A stretch of 64,000 nt of DNA from Castellaniella hirudinis (GCF_042651965.1 NZ_JBHSDY010000007.1:186001-250000), one strand, 5' to 3'. Positions 16,290 to 25,157 are shown, counted from the stretch's first letter. Notes: generated by a model from the letters alone, not told the origin. A program made the numbers and translations.

Positions 16290-16766
16290 ATGACCGCCAT
16301 GTACGACATCCTGGTTTACCTGTTCGAAAACTACTACACGCCCCAGGCCTGCCCGCGCGCCGAAGTCCTGGCCAGCAAGCTGGCGGCCGCCGGGTTCGAG
16401 CACGAGGACATCGACGACGCGCTGACCTGGCTGCGCGACCTGGCCAGCACCACCGAACGCTGCCTGCCGCTGGCCGTCATGCGCGACGCCCGGCGCGATG
16501 CCGCGCGCGTCTACACCGACTCGGAATACGCGACGCTGGGCACCGAGGCGATCGGCTTCATCAGCTTTCTGGAGCATTCCGGCAGCCTGCCCCCGGTCCT
16601 GCGCGAAATCCTGATCGAGGCGGCCCAGGCGGCGGATCATTCCCCCCTGTCCCTGGCTGAAATCAAGGTCCTGGCGCTCATGGTCCTCTGGAGCCAGGAG
16701 GCCGAGGTCGACCATCTGGTGTTCGAGGAACTGCTGACCGACGACGAAGGCCGGCTGTCGCACTGA
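16290..16766 (+). CDS. smg: Smg family protein (DUF494)
   Basis: A small acidic protein of about 158 residues of unknown biochemical function, conserved in beta- and gammaproteobacteria. The N-terminus MYDILVYLFENYYTPQACP is diagnostic for the family, as is the C-terminal LKVLALMVLWSQ. Starts at ATG 16290 (MTAMYD) or ATG 16299 (MYD); homology begins at the latter, and I report the longer. The stop codon overlaps the gluQ start (TGATG), so the two are coupled. In many relatives smg lies in the dprA-topA or topB neighbourhood; here topB is 3.5 kb downstream, so the conserved block is interrupted by gluQ and the large membrane protein. Confidence 0.9.
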   Translation: MTAMYDILVYLFENYYTPQACPRAEVLASKLAAAGFEHEDIDDALTWLRDLASTTERCLPLAVMRDARRDAARVYTDSEYATLGTEAIGFISFLEHSGSLPPVLREILIEAAQAADHSPLSLAEIKVLALMVLWSQEAEVDHLVFEELLTDDEGRLSH

Positions 16767-17605
16767 TGCCTTTCCCCTATGTGGGTCGCTTTGCTCCCAG
16801 CCCCAGCGGCCCCTTGCACGCCGGGTCGCTGGTCGCAGCCCTGGCCAGCCATCTGGACGCCCGGGCGCACCAGGGCCGCTGGCTGCTGCGCATCGAGGAC
16901 ATCGACGAACCCCGCACCGTGCCCGGCGCCGAGCGCGTCATCCTGGGGCAACTGGAAACCCTGGGCCTGCACTGGGATGGGGAACCTGTCCGCCAGACAC
17001 AGCGCCACCCGCTATATGAAGCCGCCTTCACGCGGCTGCGCGCCGCCGGACGCCTCTACGGCTGCGCCTGCGTGCGGCGCGAACTGCCGCCCGGCCTGTA
17101 CCCCGGCACGTGCCGGCCGCCGAGGGGCACGGGAAACCGCCCGATCCGCAGTTGGCGCTTTCTCGTCGAGCCCGGCGTAGAAGCCTTCACCGACCGCTGG
17201 CTGGGCCCGCAGACCCAGGACGTGGCGGCCGAGGTCGGAGACTTCATCGTCCGCCGCGCCGACGGCCTGTGGGCCTATCAACTGGTCGTGGTGGTGGATG
17301 ACGGCGACCAGGGCGTCACCGACGTGGTGCGCGGCGCCGACCTGCTGGACTCCACGGCCCGCCAGCGGCAACTGGCCCGCGCCCTGGACCTGCCCGCGCC
17401 GCGCGTGCTGCACGTACCGCTGGTCCTGGACGCCGCCGGCCAGAAGTTGTCCAAGCAGAACCACGCGTCCGCGCTGGACGTATCGCGGCCCCTGGACTGC
17501 CTGCAAGCCGCCTGGCAGGCCCTGGGCTTCGCTGCGCTGCCCGCGACGACGCTGCAAGACTTCTGGCCCGAGGCCACCGCGCGCTGGGCGCAGCGGTTCA
17601 GTTAA
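16766..17605 (+). CDS. gluQ: glutamyl-Q tRNA(Asp) synthetase
   Basis: A truncated glutamyl-tRNA synthetase paralogue (279 residues, no anticodon-binding domain) that attaches glutamate to the queuosine base in the anticodon of tRNA-Asp. The class I HIGH motif is HAGS in FAPSPSGPLHAGSLVAAL (about residues 8-25), LLRIEDIDEPR follows, the zinc site is in YGCACVRRELPPGLYPGTC (about 93-112), and the KMSKS equivalent is KLSKQNH (about 230). Length and missing C-terminus separate it from GltX. It overlaps smg by one base and overlaps the 3' end of the converging membrane-protein gene by 4 bases. Confidence 0.95.
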   Translation: MPFPYVGRFAPSPSGPLHAGSLVAALASHLDARAHQGRWLLRIEDIDEPRTVPGAERVILGQLETLGLHWDGEPVRQTQRHPLYEAAFTRLRAAGRLYGCACVRRELPPGLYPGTCRPPRGTGNRPIRSWRFLVEPGVEAFTDRWLGPQTQDVAAEVGDFIVRRADGLWAYQLVVVVDDGDQGVTDVVRGADLLDSTARQRQLARALDLPAPRVLHVPLVLDAAGQKLSKQNHASALDVSRPLDCLQAAWQALGFAALPATTLQDFWPEATARWAQRFS

Positions 17606-20166
17606 AGCGGCGCCCGCGCCTCGTCCAACAGCCTCGCCAGCAAGGCGGTGCCGTCCTCCGCCACCCGCAGTTCGCCATACCGGGCCCGGGCATAGCGTTC
17701 ACCCTGGCCTTCGGGGAAGAACCAGTGGCGGGCGCCCCAATCCATCTCGCCGTTGCGCCAGCGGAATTTGATTGCCAGCTCACTGGCCTCCAGCGTCGGC
17801 GCCGGACCCGCCACCAGCCCCTCGAACTGCCAGACGCCCTGCGCATCGGGCCGCAGCAGCAGCCAGCCCCGGCCGTTCGCCTGCAAGGCGTCCCGCGCAT
17901 CGGGCTGCCCGATCAGCCATTGCTCGACCAGGCGGCGCACGGCATAGTCCAGGTCCATGTAATCCCCCTGCATCAGCGAACGGGGATCCACCGGCGCCAG
18001 GGCCAGGATCACCGGGTGTCCCCGGTCCAGGATGGCCTCATAGTGATGCACCCGGGCCTGGACCACACCCAGCACCAGCACACCGCCCGCCAGCAGGCCG
18101 ACGGGCAGGCCCCAGGCACGGCGTGCCGCGGGGGAACGGGCGGTCCCGTCGGCCCGGCGCCACGGCGCCCGCAGCCACAGCGCCAGCGCGGCCAGCCAGA
18201 CGGCCGCCAGGCCCAGTCTCGCGGCCTTCGCCACCAGCGTGACGGAAGGGTCGAAGTAGTACACCGCCAGCCCCACCAGGCCCAGCAGCACCGACAGCGC
18301 CTGCGCCGGCCGATTGCCCGACCAGCGCCCCAGGACCAGGCCGACCAGGGCCACGGCGCACGCCGGCGCGCCCAGCCATCCCAGGCCCGCCACACCATAA
18401 GCAGCCGATACCCCCAGGCACAGGTTCGCAGGCGCGCGCGGCCGGCTCAACGCCATCCAGACGCCCAGCACGGCGCCGGGCAGCAGCGCGGCAATGAGCA
18501 GCCCGCCCTGGCCCGTCCAAGGCAAGGACCGGAACGGCACAGGTTCGAGGACGTCGATCTGCAGGGCCAGCCCGGCCGCCGTCGTCAACGCCGCCCAGGC
18601 CAGGGGCCGCCAGCGCGCCCGGCGCGCCGCATCCTGAGAGACGATCCAGACGATCGCGCCCAGCACCAGCAGGATCGTCAAACGCCAGGCCAAACCGGTC
18701 GCCCAGTCACTGGCCGAGCCGTCCCCCCATCCGTATAGGAACCCTCGCGGCATCGTCAGCCAGCATCCCAGCCCCAGCGTCAGCCCGGCCGCCGCCAGGC
18801 GCACGGCAAACTGGCGCGTCCCGGCATAGGCCGCCGCGCCGGCTGCCAGCAGAATCGGCAAAGCGCCCCACGGCCCGCCCTCGTCCGCCAGCATCCAGAC
18901 GCCGGCGGCGCACAACAGCAGGCCCAGGATCGTCAGCACGCCGCCCGTCTCCTGCCAGGACGCCCGCGACGCCATCCGGCCGAGCGCCAGCCCGCCCAGC
19001 ATCAGCAGCACCCCGGCGCTCAGGGCGTCGGCGGCGGAATCCAGATCGAAACTGATCGCCACCCAGACGCCCAGCAGCAGCACGACGGGCGCCAGAATCC
19101 CCATCCGCAGCGCCGTCACGTACCAGGGCGCGTGGTCTTCGTCCCGTGTGCCGGTCGGCGCCTCCAGCCGCCCAGCCGGGCTTGCTCCTGCCGGGTCCAG
19201 GACCGGCGCACGATCCGATGCCGCAGACGCGGCCGGTGAAGCCCCTGCGCCGTCGGCCTTGACCGCCTGCGCCCACAACAGCAAGGCGTGCCGCGCCGCC
19301 CCCAGCCCCAGGGCCAGGATCAGCAGCGCCAGGCCCAGCACGCCTTCCGCAGACTCCACGTGCACCACCAGCAGGAACCCGACCACCCCGATGCCCGCCA
19401 GCAGCGCCAGAGTCGCCACCGCCGGATCACGCCGCCAACGGGTGTAGGCGGCATAGATCGCCAGAATCGGGACCAGGCTGAACGCCAGCGCCGGCAGCAG
19501 GCTTTGCGCCCACATCCCCGCGAAGCCCATCACGGCCCCTTGCGCCGCGACGGCGACCGCCCAGGCCAGCGTCGCCGCCGCCGCAGTCCGGCGGATCAGG
19601 CGCCAGGGATCGCGCAGCACCGGCCGCAGGCACTCGGCCCCGATCAGCAGCAGCGCGTTCAGGCCCAGCAGCCAGATGCCCGTCGACCAGGATTCGCCCC
19701 ACCGCCACCAGGCAGCCGCCGTCGAGCCATCGAGGAACAGCCACAGCGCCAGGTTCAGCAGCGCGCCCCACAGCAGCGCCAGAAACACGGACCGGAGCAC
19801 CACCAGCCAGGGCAGGATCAGCACGGCCCAGGTCAGGAACAATTGCCAGGCGTCAGCGCCGGTTTGATATATTTGACCCACGAGGGCCAGCAACGCGCCC
19901 GTCGCCAGGGCCGCCAGACCGGCCGCCGGCTCCGCCCCGCGATGACCGCGCCGGGCCAGCCCGACGGCCAGGACGACGAGCAGGGCCAGCACCCCCTGGA
20001 CGCCCGTCAGCCGGGCGTCCTGCGTCATCTGAGGCCAGTTGGCCGCGACCCAGAACACCAGGGCGGCACCGGCCAGCGCGGCGGCCAGCAGCCCGGCGCC
20101 ATGGGCCAGGCCCTGGCGCCATCGGACTGCGTGTTCGGCCGGCGGCCCGGCTTCAGTGACTTGCAT
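17602..20166 (-). CDS. large membrane protein with DUF2157, DUF4401 and C-terminal GDYXXLXY domain
   Basis: An 854-residue multi-spanning membrane protein of unknown function. The N-terminus carries DUF2157 features (VFWVAANWPQMTQ, then LLALVGQIYQTGADAWQLFLTWAVLILP at about 90-118). The middle is a long run of alternating hydrophobic helices with DUF4401-like character. The C-terminus has RGHPVILALAPVDPRSLMQ followed by GDYMDLDY (about 728-736), an exact match to the GDYXXLXY motif. In many genomes DUF2157/DUF4401 and GDYXXLXY proteins are separate adjacent genes, so this looks like a fusion. The GDYXXLXY part is probably extracytoplasmic after the last TM. Its stop overlaps the end of gluQ. 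Envelope role is inference only. Confidence 0.8.
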   Translation of the reverse strand: MQVTEAGPPAEHAVRWRQGLAHGAGLLAAALAGAALVFWVAANWPQMTQDARLTGVQGVLALLVVLAVGLARRGHRGAEPAAGLAALATGALLALVGQIYQTGADAWQLFLTWAVLILPWLVVLRSVFLALLWGALLNLALWLFLDGSTAAAWWRWGESWSTGIWLLGLNALLLIGAECLRPVLRDPWRLIRRTAAAATLAWAVAVAAQGAVMGFAGMWAQSLLPALAFSLVPILAIYAAYTRWRRDPAVATLALLAGIGVVGFLLVVHVESAEGVLGLALLILALGLGAARHALLLWAQAVKADGAGASPAASAASDRAPVLDPAGASPAGRLEAPTGTRDEDHAPWYVTALRMGILAPVVLLLGVWVAISFDLDSAADALSAGVLLMLGGLALGRMASRASWQETGGVLTILGLLLCAAGVWMLADEGGPWGALPILLAAGAAAYAGTRQFAVRLAAAGLTLGLGCWLTMPRGFLYGWGDGSASDWATGLAWRLTILLVLGAIVWIVSQDAARRARWRPLAWAALTTAAGLALQIDVLEPVPFRSLPWTGQGGLLIAALLPGAVLGVWMALSRPRAPANLCLGVSAAYGVAGLGWLGAPACAVALVGLVLGRWSGNRPAQALSVLLGLVGLAVYYFDPSVTLVAKAARLGLAAVWLAALALWLRAPWRRADGTARSPAARRAWGLPVGLLAGGVLVLGVVQARVHHYEAILDRGHPVILALAPVDPRSLMQGDYMDLDYAVRRLVEQWLIGQPDARDALQANGRGWLLLRPDAQGVWQFEGLVAGPAPTLEASELAIKFRWRNGEMDWGARHWFFPEGQGERYARARYGELRVAEDGTALLARLLDEARAPL

Positions 20167-20189
20167 GGTGTGATGCCCCCTCGTATGAT
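20161..20189 (+). promoter_or_regulatory. sigma-70-like promoter for topB
   Basis: TTGCAT at 20161-20166, a 17-base spacer and TATGAT at 20184-20189, leaving about 36 bases of leader before the topB ATG at 20232. Both hexamers are 5 of 6 or close to consensus and the spacing is ideal. The -35 overlaps the first codons of the divergent membrane-protein gene. Confidence 0.55.
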
Positions 20190-20231
20190 CCGCGCTAATG
20201 CGGCCCGAAATGAGGCCGCCACTGGAACCCC

Positions 20232-22883
20232 ATGACCAAAACTCTGATTATTGCTGAAAAACCCTCGGTCGCCCTGGACATCTCCCGGGCGCTGGGCGGC
20301 TTCACCCGGGAAGGCGACTACTTCGAAAGCGAGCAATACGTGCTGTCCTCCAGCGTCGGCCACCTGCTCAGCCTGGTGGCGCCCAACGACCCGGTGCGCG
20401 GCAAATGGAGTTTCACCCACCTGCCGGTCATCCCGCCCCAGTTCGAACTGGGGCCGACCGACAAGCGCTCCGCCGAACGGCTGAAGCTGCTGATCAAGCT
20501 GCTCAAGCGCAAGGACGTCGGCGCCGTCATCAACGCCTGTGACGCGGGCCGCGAGGGCGAACTGATCTTCCGCTACATCGTCCAGTATTCGGGGGTGAAG
20601 AAACCCGTGCAGCGCCTGTGGCTGCGGTCCATGACCCAGGCGTCCATCCGCGAGGCCTTCGCCAACCTGCGCGACGACGAGACCATGAAGCCGCTCGAGG
20701 CCGCCGCCCGGTCCCGCGCCGAGGCCGACTGGCTGGTCGGCATCAACGGCACCCGCGCCATGACGGCCTTCAACAGCAAGGACGGCGGTTTCTTCAAGAC
20801 TCCGGTGGGCCGCGTCCAGACGCCCACGCTGGCGATCGTGATGGAGCGCGAAAACCGCATCCGCAGCTTCGTGTCGCGCGACTACTGGGAAGTCCACGCC
20901 ACCTTCGTCGCGGCCGCCGGCCTGTACGAAGGCCGCTGGTTCGACCCTGGATTCAAGAAAAACGAACAGGACCCCGAAGTCCGCGACTCGCGCCTGTGGT
21001 CCGCAGCGGCCGCCCAGACCATCGTCGCCGCCTGCCGCGAGCAGCCCGGCAGCGTGACCGAGGAATCCAAGCCCAGCACGCAGATGTCCCCGGCCCTGTT
21101 CGACCTGACCACGCTGCAGCGCGAGGCCAACTCGCGTTTCGGCTTTTCCGCCAAGACCACGCTGTCGCTGGCCCAGTCGCTGTACGAGCGCCACAAGGCC
21201 CTGACCTACCCGCGGACCGATTCACGCTACCTGCCCCAGGACTACGTCGGCACCGTGCAGCAGACCATGCGCGTCCTGGCCGACAGCGAATCGGGCGTGG
21301 CCCGGTCCGTGAAACCCTACGCCGCCCAGGTCGTGAAGCAGGACTGGGTCAAGCCCAACCGGCGCATTTTCGACGACAAAAAGATCTCTGATCACTTCGC
21401 CATCATCCCCACCCTGCAGGTGCCGCGCGAACTGAGCGACGCCGAATTCAAGATCTACGAGCTGGTGACGCGCCGCTTCCTGGCGGTGTTCTTCCCGGCG
21501 GCCGAATTCCGCGTCACCACCCGCATCACCCAGGTCTCGGGCCATCATTTCAAGACCGAGGGCAAGGTGCTGGTGTCGCCCGGCTGGCTGGCCATCTACG
21601 GCCGCGAAACCCAGGGCGACGATGCCTCGCTGGTGCCCGTGGCCGAGGGCGAGCGCGTGCGCACCGAGGACATCGAGGCGCGCGGCCTGGCCACCAAGCC
21701 GCCTGCCCGCTTCAACGAAGCCACGCTGCTGTCCGCCATGGAAGGCGCCGGCAAGCTGGTGGACGACGAGGCCCTGCGCGAAGCCATGTCCGAGCGCGGC
21801 CTGGGCACCCCGGCCACCCGCGCGGCCATCATCGAAGGCCTGATCAACGAGACCTATCTGCGCCGCGAAGGCCGCGACCTGGTGCCCAGCGCCAAGGCCC
21901 GCCAGTTGATGACGCTGCTGTCGGGCCTGGGGGTCAATGAACTGACCTCGCCGGAACTGACCGGCGAATGGGAACACCAGTTGAAGCTGATCGAACAGCG
22001 CCAGCTCGACCGCGAATCCTTCATGCGCGAAATCGCCCAGATGACCCAGGTGATCGTCAAGCGCGCCAAGGAATACGAACGCGACACCGTGCCCGGCGAC
22101 TATGCGACGCTACAGACCCCTTGCCCGAAATGCGGCAGCGTGGTCAAGGAAAACTACCGCCGCTACGCCTGCACGGCCTGCGATTTTTCCATCGGCAAGC
22201 ACCCGGGCGGGCGCACCTTCGAAGTGCCCGAAGTCGAAGAACTGCTGGCCCAGCGCACGCTGGGGCCGCTGACCGGCTTCATCAGCAAGATGGGTCGGCC
22301 TTTCGCGGCCGTGCTGCGCATCACCGACGAATACAAGCTGGAATTCGACTTCGGCCAGCGCGACGACGAGGACGCCGAGCCCGTGGACTTCTCCGGCCAC
22401 AGCCCGCTGGGGACCTGCCCCAAATGCGGCGGCCGCGTCTTCGAGCACGGCATGAACTACGTCTGCGAACGCGCCGTGGGCCCGGAAAAGAGCTGCACCT
22501 TCCGCAGCGGCAAGGTCATCCTGCAGCAGGAAATCCCCGCCGCGCAGATGAGCAAGCTGCTGGAAACCGGCAAGACCGACCTGCTCGACGGCTTCGTGTC
22601 CAGCCGCACCAACCGCAAGTTCAAGGCCTTCCTGGTGCGCCAGGACGACGGCAAGGTCGGCTTCGAGTTCGAGCCGCGTCCAGCCAAGGCGGGCGCCAAG
22701 ACGGCAGCGAAGACCGCTGCGAAAACAGCGACCAAGACCGCGACGAAGACGGCGAGCAAGACCGCCGCCAAGTCCTCCACGAAAACGGCGGCCAAAAAGA
22801 CCGCCGTGAAGAAGGCTGCCGGGAAGAAAACGGCCGCCAGAAAGATCGCCGCCACGCAGGACGACGACGGCCCGGCGTTCTAA
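20232..22883 (+). CDS. topB: DNA topoisomerase III with histone-H1-like C-terminal tail
   Basis: Type IA topoisomerase of 883 residues that decatenates and relaxes DNA through a transient 5'-phosphotyrosine. The TOPRIM domain opens with LIIAEKPSVALDI and has DAGREGELIFR (about 104-114). The active-site tyrosine is Y326 in LTYPRTDSRYLPQ. Two zinc-finger-like segments follow (CPKCGSVVKENYRRYACTAC near 637 and CPKCGGRVFEHGMNYVC near 730), then a C-terminal tail of about 60 residues made of K, A and T repeats. The tail resembles histone-H1-like proteins of Burkholderiales and presumably binds DNA non-specifically. The length and tail are usual for betaproteobacterial TopB-like enzymes. Promoter at 20161-20189. 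Confidence 0.93.
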   Translation: MTKTLIIAEKPSVALDISRALGGFTREGDYFESEQYVLSSSVGHLLSLVAPNDPVRGKWSFTHLPVIPPQFELGPTDKRSAERLKLLIKLLKRKDVGAVINACDAGREGELIFRYIVQYSGVKKPVQRLWLRSMTQASIREAFANLRDDETMKPLEAAARSRAEADWLVGINGTRAMTAFNSKDGGFFKTPVGRVQTPTLAIVMERENRIRSFVSRDYWEVHATFVAAAGLYEGRWFDPGFKKNEQDPEVRDSRLWSAAAAQTIVAACREQPGSVTEESKPSTQMSPALFDLTTLQREANSRFGFSAKTTLSLAQSLYERHKALTYPRTDSRYLPQDYVGTVQQTMRVLADSESGVARSVKPYAAQVVKQDWVKPNRRIFDDKKISDHFAIIPTLQVPRELSDAEFKIYELVTRRFLAVFFPAAEFRVTTRITQVSGHHFKTEGKVLVSPGWLAIYGRETQGDDASLVPVAEGERVRTEDIEARGLATKPPARFNEATLLSAMEGAGKLVDDEALREAMSERGLGTPATRAAIIEGLINETYLRREGRDLVPSAKARQLMTLLSGLGVNELTSPELTGEWEHQLKLIEQRQLDRESFMREIAQMTQVIVKRAKEYERDTVPGDYATLQTPCPKCGSVVKENYRRYACTACDFSIGKHPGGRTFEVPEVEELLAQRTLGPLTGFISKMGRPFAAVLRITDEYKLEFDFGQRDDEDAEPVDFSGHSPLGTCPKCGGRVFEHGMNYVCERAVGPEKSCTFRSGKVILQQEIPAAQMSKLLETGKTDLLDGFVSSRTNRKFKAFLVRQDDGKVGFEFEPRPAKAGAKTAAKTAAKTATKTATKTASKTAAKSSTKTAAKKTAVKKAAGKKTAARKIAATQDDDGPAF
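22690..22850 (+). repeat. imperfect tandem repeat encoding the Lys/Ala/Thr tail of topB
   Basis: Degenerate repeats of 12-15 bases built on ACC-GCG-AAG-ACG encode variants of A-K-T-A. The DNA copies are not identical, which limits slippage, but the repeat is long enough to vary between strains. Confidence 0.7.
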
Positions 22884-22892
22884 GCGGATGGG

Positions 22893-22919
22893 CGCGCCGG
22901 CAGCTCAGCTGCTGGCGCG
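22893..22919. terminator. hairpin between converging topB and LacI-family gene
   Basis: CGCGCCGGCAGC (22893-22904), 3-base loop TCA, GCTGCTGGCGCG (22908-22919): 12 pairs with one G-T type mismatch. The loop is the stop codon of the minus-strand regulator gene, and topB ends 9 bases before. There is no clear T-run on either side, so termination efficiency is uncertain; its position suggests a bidirectional terminator or 3'-end stabilising stem. Confidence 0.45.
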
Positions 22920-23966
22920 GATCTTCAGTTCGAAGCCCAGATCGACGGCGGGCGCGTCCACCGGCTCGCCGCGCATCAGCCTCAGCAGCATCCGGGCGGC
23001 GGCATCGCCGACTTCCCGGCGCGGCGTGCGCAGGCTGCTCAGCGCGGGCAGCATCTGCGCATTGCCCGGCAGGTCGTTGAAACCCACCACGCTGACCCGG
23101 TCCGGCACCGGGACGCCCAGCCGCAAGGCCTCCAGCAGGCCCCCGTGGGCCAGGTCGTCGTTGCAGAAGAACACCGCGTCCAGATCCGGATGCGTCTCCA
23201 CCAGGCGGCGGAACGCCTCCGCCCCCAGGGCGGCCGACGAGGGTCGGGAATCCAGGATCTCCAGCCGGGGATCGTGACAGCCCGCCGCCTGCAAAACGCT
23301 GCGAAAGCCCTCGGCACGTTCCAGCGTGCGCGGGTCCAGTTGAGCGCCCACGAACGCAATGCGCCGCCTGCCGCGATCCAGCAAATGGCGGGCGACGGCC
23401 TGTGCGGCCTTGATCTGGGAAAAACCGACGCAATGCACGTCGGGGGCGTCGCTGAGCTCCATCACGTGCACGCACGGCGTGTCGCTGGCCTCGATCAAGC
23501 GGCGCTGGGCCTCGCTGCGGTCGAAACCGGTCAGGATCAGGCCCGCCGGCCGGTGCGACAGGTAGCTGTCCAGCAGGGCGGCCTCGCGCTCCGGCTTGTA
23601 TTGGGTGATGCCGACGAAGATCGGGTAGCCGGCATCCCACATCACATCCTGGACGGCTTCCAGCAGCTCGGTAAACAAGGTGTTGGACAGCAGCGGAATC
23701 AGCACCACGACGTGGCGGCTCTTGGCCGAGGCCAGCGCGCGCGCCGACGGATCGGGGCGGTAGCCGAGCTGCGCCACCGCCGCCCGCACCCGCTCGGCCA
23801 GTTCCGGGCGCACGGTCGTCTTGCCCGCCACCACGCGTGAAGCCGTGATGGGGCTGACGCCGGCCAGGGCCGCCACGTCGGCCAGCGTCGCCCGGCCCGT
23901 GGCCCGGCTGCGGCCCCGGGGTGCCCGGGATCCGGTCCCGTCGTTGTCGGAAGAGGCGTCATGCAT
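22905..23966 (-). CDS. LacI-family transcriptional regulator (gluconate-type, GntR of the LacI family)
   Basis: A 353-residue sugar-responsive repressor. After a basic N-terminal extension (about 25 residues, RAPRGRSRATGR) comes the LacI helix-turn-helix ATLADVAALAGVSPITASRVV, then the hinge YRPDPSARALAS and a periplasmic-binding-like effector domain (VVVLIPLLSNTLFTELLEAVQ; FNDLPGNAQMLPALSSL). I chose ATG 23966; the frame runs further upstream without homology. It diverges from gluconokinase, and two identical perfect palindromes lie in the intergenic region. The context predicts repression of the gntK-TRAP operon and of itself, relieved by gluconate, a phosphogluconate or a related sugar acid. 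Confidence 0.88.
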   Translation of the reverse strand: MHDASSDNDGTGSRAPRGRSRATGRATLADVAALAGVSPITASRVVAGKTTVRPELAERVRAAVAQLGYRPDPSARALASAKSRHVVVLIPLLSNTLFTELLEAVQDVMWDAGYPIFVGITQYKPEREAALLDSYLSHRPAGLILTGFDRSEAQRRLIEASDTPCVHVMELSDAPDVHCVGFSQIKAAQAVARHLLDRGRRRIAFVGAQLDPRTLERAEGFRSVLQAAGCHDPRLEILDSRPSSAALGAEAFRRLVETHPDLDAVFFCNDDLAHGGLLEALRLGVPVPDRVSVVGFNDLPGNAQMLPALSSLRTPRREVGDAAARMLLRLMRGEPVDAPAVDLGFELKIRASS

Positions 23967-23995
23967 ACAGGAATTCCCTAATGTCGGCCGGGACG

Positions 23996-24009
23996 AGATA
24001 GCGCTATCT
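23996..24009. promoter_or_regulatory. LacI-family operator O1
   Basis: AGATAGCGCTATCT, a 14-bp perfect palindrome with central GCGC/CG symmetry as expected for LacI-family operators. It lies 30 bases upstream of the regulator gene. The same core is repeated at 24106-24121. Confidence 0.8.
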
Positions 24010-24099
24010 TTGCGTCTCACCCGCCTGCGGGAAGATCGGCCGGCGCCGGCCGGACCCGATACTTCGGGCACCATTGTACGTAAGGACCGTTTTTTTTCA

Positions 24100-24669
24100 A
24101 TGCAAAAGATAGCGCTATCTTCTCCTGATGCCACCCCGGGCGCGGCGATCCGTCCGCCGCACGCGGTGGTCGTCATGGGCGTTTCCGGCTGCGGCAAATC
24201 CACGGTCGGGGACATGCTGGCGCGGCGCCAGCACTGGGCCTTCGTCGAAGGCGACGCCTTTCACAGCGCAGAAAACCACGCCAAGATGCGCGCCGGCGTG
24301 CCGCTGACCGACGAGGACCGCGCCTCCTGGCTGGCGGCGCTGGGCCAGGAACTGGCGCGCCGCGCCGCCGACGGCGTCGTCCTCAGCTGCTCGGCCCTGA
24401 AGCGGGCCTACCGCCAGCAGTTGCGCGCGCACGTGCCCGGCCTGGTATTCATCTGGCTGGAAGTCGGCCGCGATGCGGCCCACCAGCGCGTCGCCGGCCG
24501 GGGCGACCGTCATTTCTTTCCCACCACCCTGATCGACAGCCAGTTCGCCACGCTGGAACCGCCCCACGACGAAGCCGGCCTGCTGCACCTGGACAGCGAA
24601 CGCCCCCTGGAAGAACTCCTCGCACACGCCGCCGCATGGCTGCAAAGGAATCCGCATGCACACCCCTGA
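24100..24669 (+). CDS. gntK: gluconokinase (GntK family)
   Basis: Cytoplasmic kinase of 189 residues that phosphorylates gluconate to 6-phosphogluconate with ATP. The P-loop is MGVSGCGKSTVGDML (about 26-40). FVEGDAFHSAENHAKMRAGVPLTDEDR is the gluconokinase substrate region, CSALKRAYRQQLR the lid, and GRGDRHFFPTTLIDSQFATLE the end. ATG 24100 has AAGGA about 13 bases upstream and gives a longer leader than E. coli GntK, but the strand before the P-loop must be translated, and no better in-frame start exists. Its 3' end overlaps the TRAP small permease by 14 bases, so transport and phosphorylation are coupled in one operon. Confidence 0.92.
   Translation: MQKIALSSPDATPGAAIRPPHAVVVMGVSGCGKSTVGDMLARRQHWAFVEGDAFHSAENHAKMRAGVPLTDEDRASWLAALGQELARRAADGVVLSCSALKRAYRQQLRAHVPGLVFIWLEVGRDAAHQRVAGRGDRHFFPTTLIDSQFATLEPPHDEAGLLHLDSERPLEELLAHAAAWLQRNPHAHP
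24106..24121. promoter_or_regulatory. LacI-family operator O2, inside the assumed gntK start
   Basis: AAGATAGCGCTATCTT, a 16-bp perfect palindrome with the same core as O1, centre-to-centre about 111 bases apart. That spacing is near ten to eleven helical turns and would allow looping by a tetrameric repressor. It covers codons 3-8 of gntK if the ATG at 24100 is used. Confidence 0.82.
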
Positions 24670-25144
24670 CGCCCCCGCTGACGCGCCGCACAAGCCCCTG
24701 ATCCGCAAAGCCGCCGAAGTCTTCATGGCGACCACCCTGGCCCTGATGGTGATCGCCGTGTTCAGCAACGTCGTGCTGCGCTACGCCTTCGGCACGGGCC
24801 TGGTGATCTACGAAGAACTGTCCCGTCTGCTGTTCGTCTGGCTGGTCTGCATGGGCACGGTCGTCACCGCCCATGAAAAACGGCACCTGAGCTTCGACCT
24901 GCTGATCGACCGCGTCGGCCCGCGCACGCGCGCCGCGATGGGCGTGCTGGCCACCCTGGTCAGCGCCATCGTCCTGGGCATGGTGGCCAAAGGCGCCTGG
25001 GACCAGGTGATCGCCGGCCTGCGCAGCTTCAGCCCCGTCATCGGCTATCCCCTGGCGGTCGCGGCCGCCGCCACCCTGTTCATGGCCGTCGCCATGGAAA
25101 TCCTGCTGTTCAAGCAGGCCGTTCTCGATCGCCCGCGCGGCTGA
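24656..25144 (+). CDS. TRAP transporter small permease subunit (DctQ family)
   Basis: A 162-residue inner-membrane protein with four predicted transmembrane helices (about 18-42, 55-73, 95-115, 132-152). The DctQ-typical YEELSRLLFVWLVCMGTVVTAHEKRHLSFD lies between helices 1 and 3. It partners the large DctM permease encoded 13 bases downstream. The coding start overlaps gntK. Together with the binding protein it forms a sodium- or proton-driven importer of an organic acid; a sugar acid such as gluconate is the likely substrate from the gluconokinase context. Confidence 0.9.
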   Translation: MHTPDAPADAPHKPLIRKAAEVFMATTLALMVIAVFSNVVLRYAFGTGLVIYEELSRLLFVWLVCMGTVVTAHEKRHLSFDLLIDRVGPRTRAAMGVLATLVSAIVLGMVAKGAWDQVIAGLRSFSPVIGYPLAVAAAATLFMAVAMEILLFKQAVLDRPRG

Positions 25145-25157
25145 AGGAATCCTGCAC

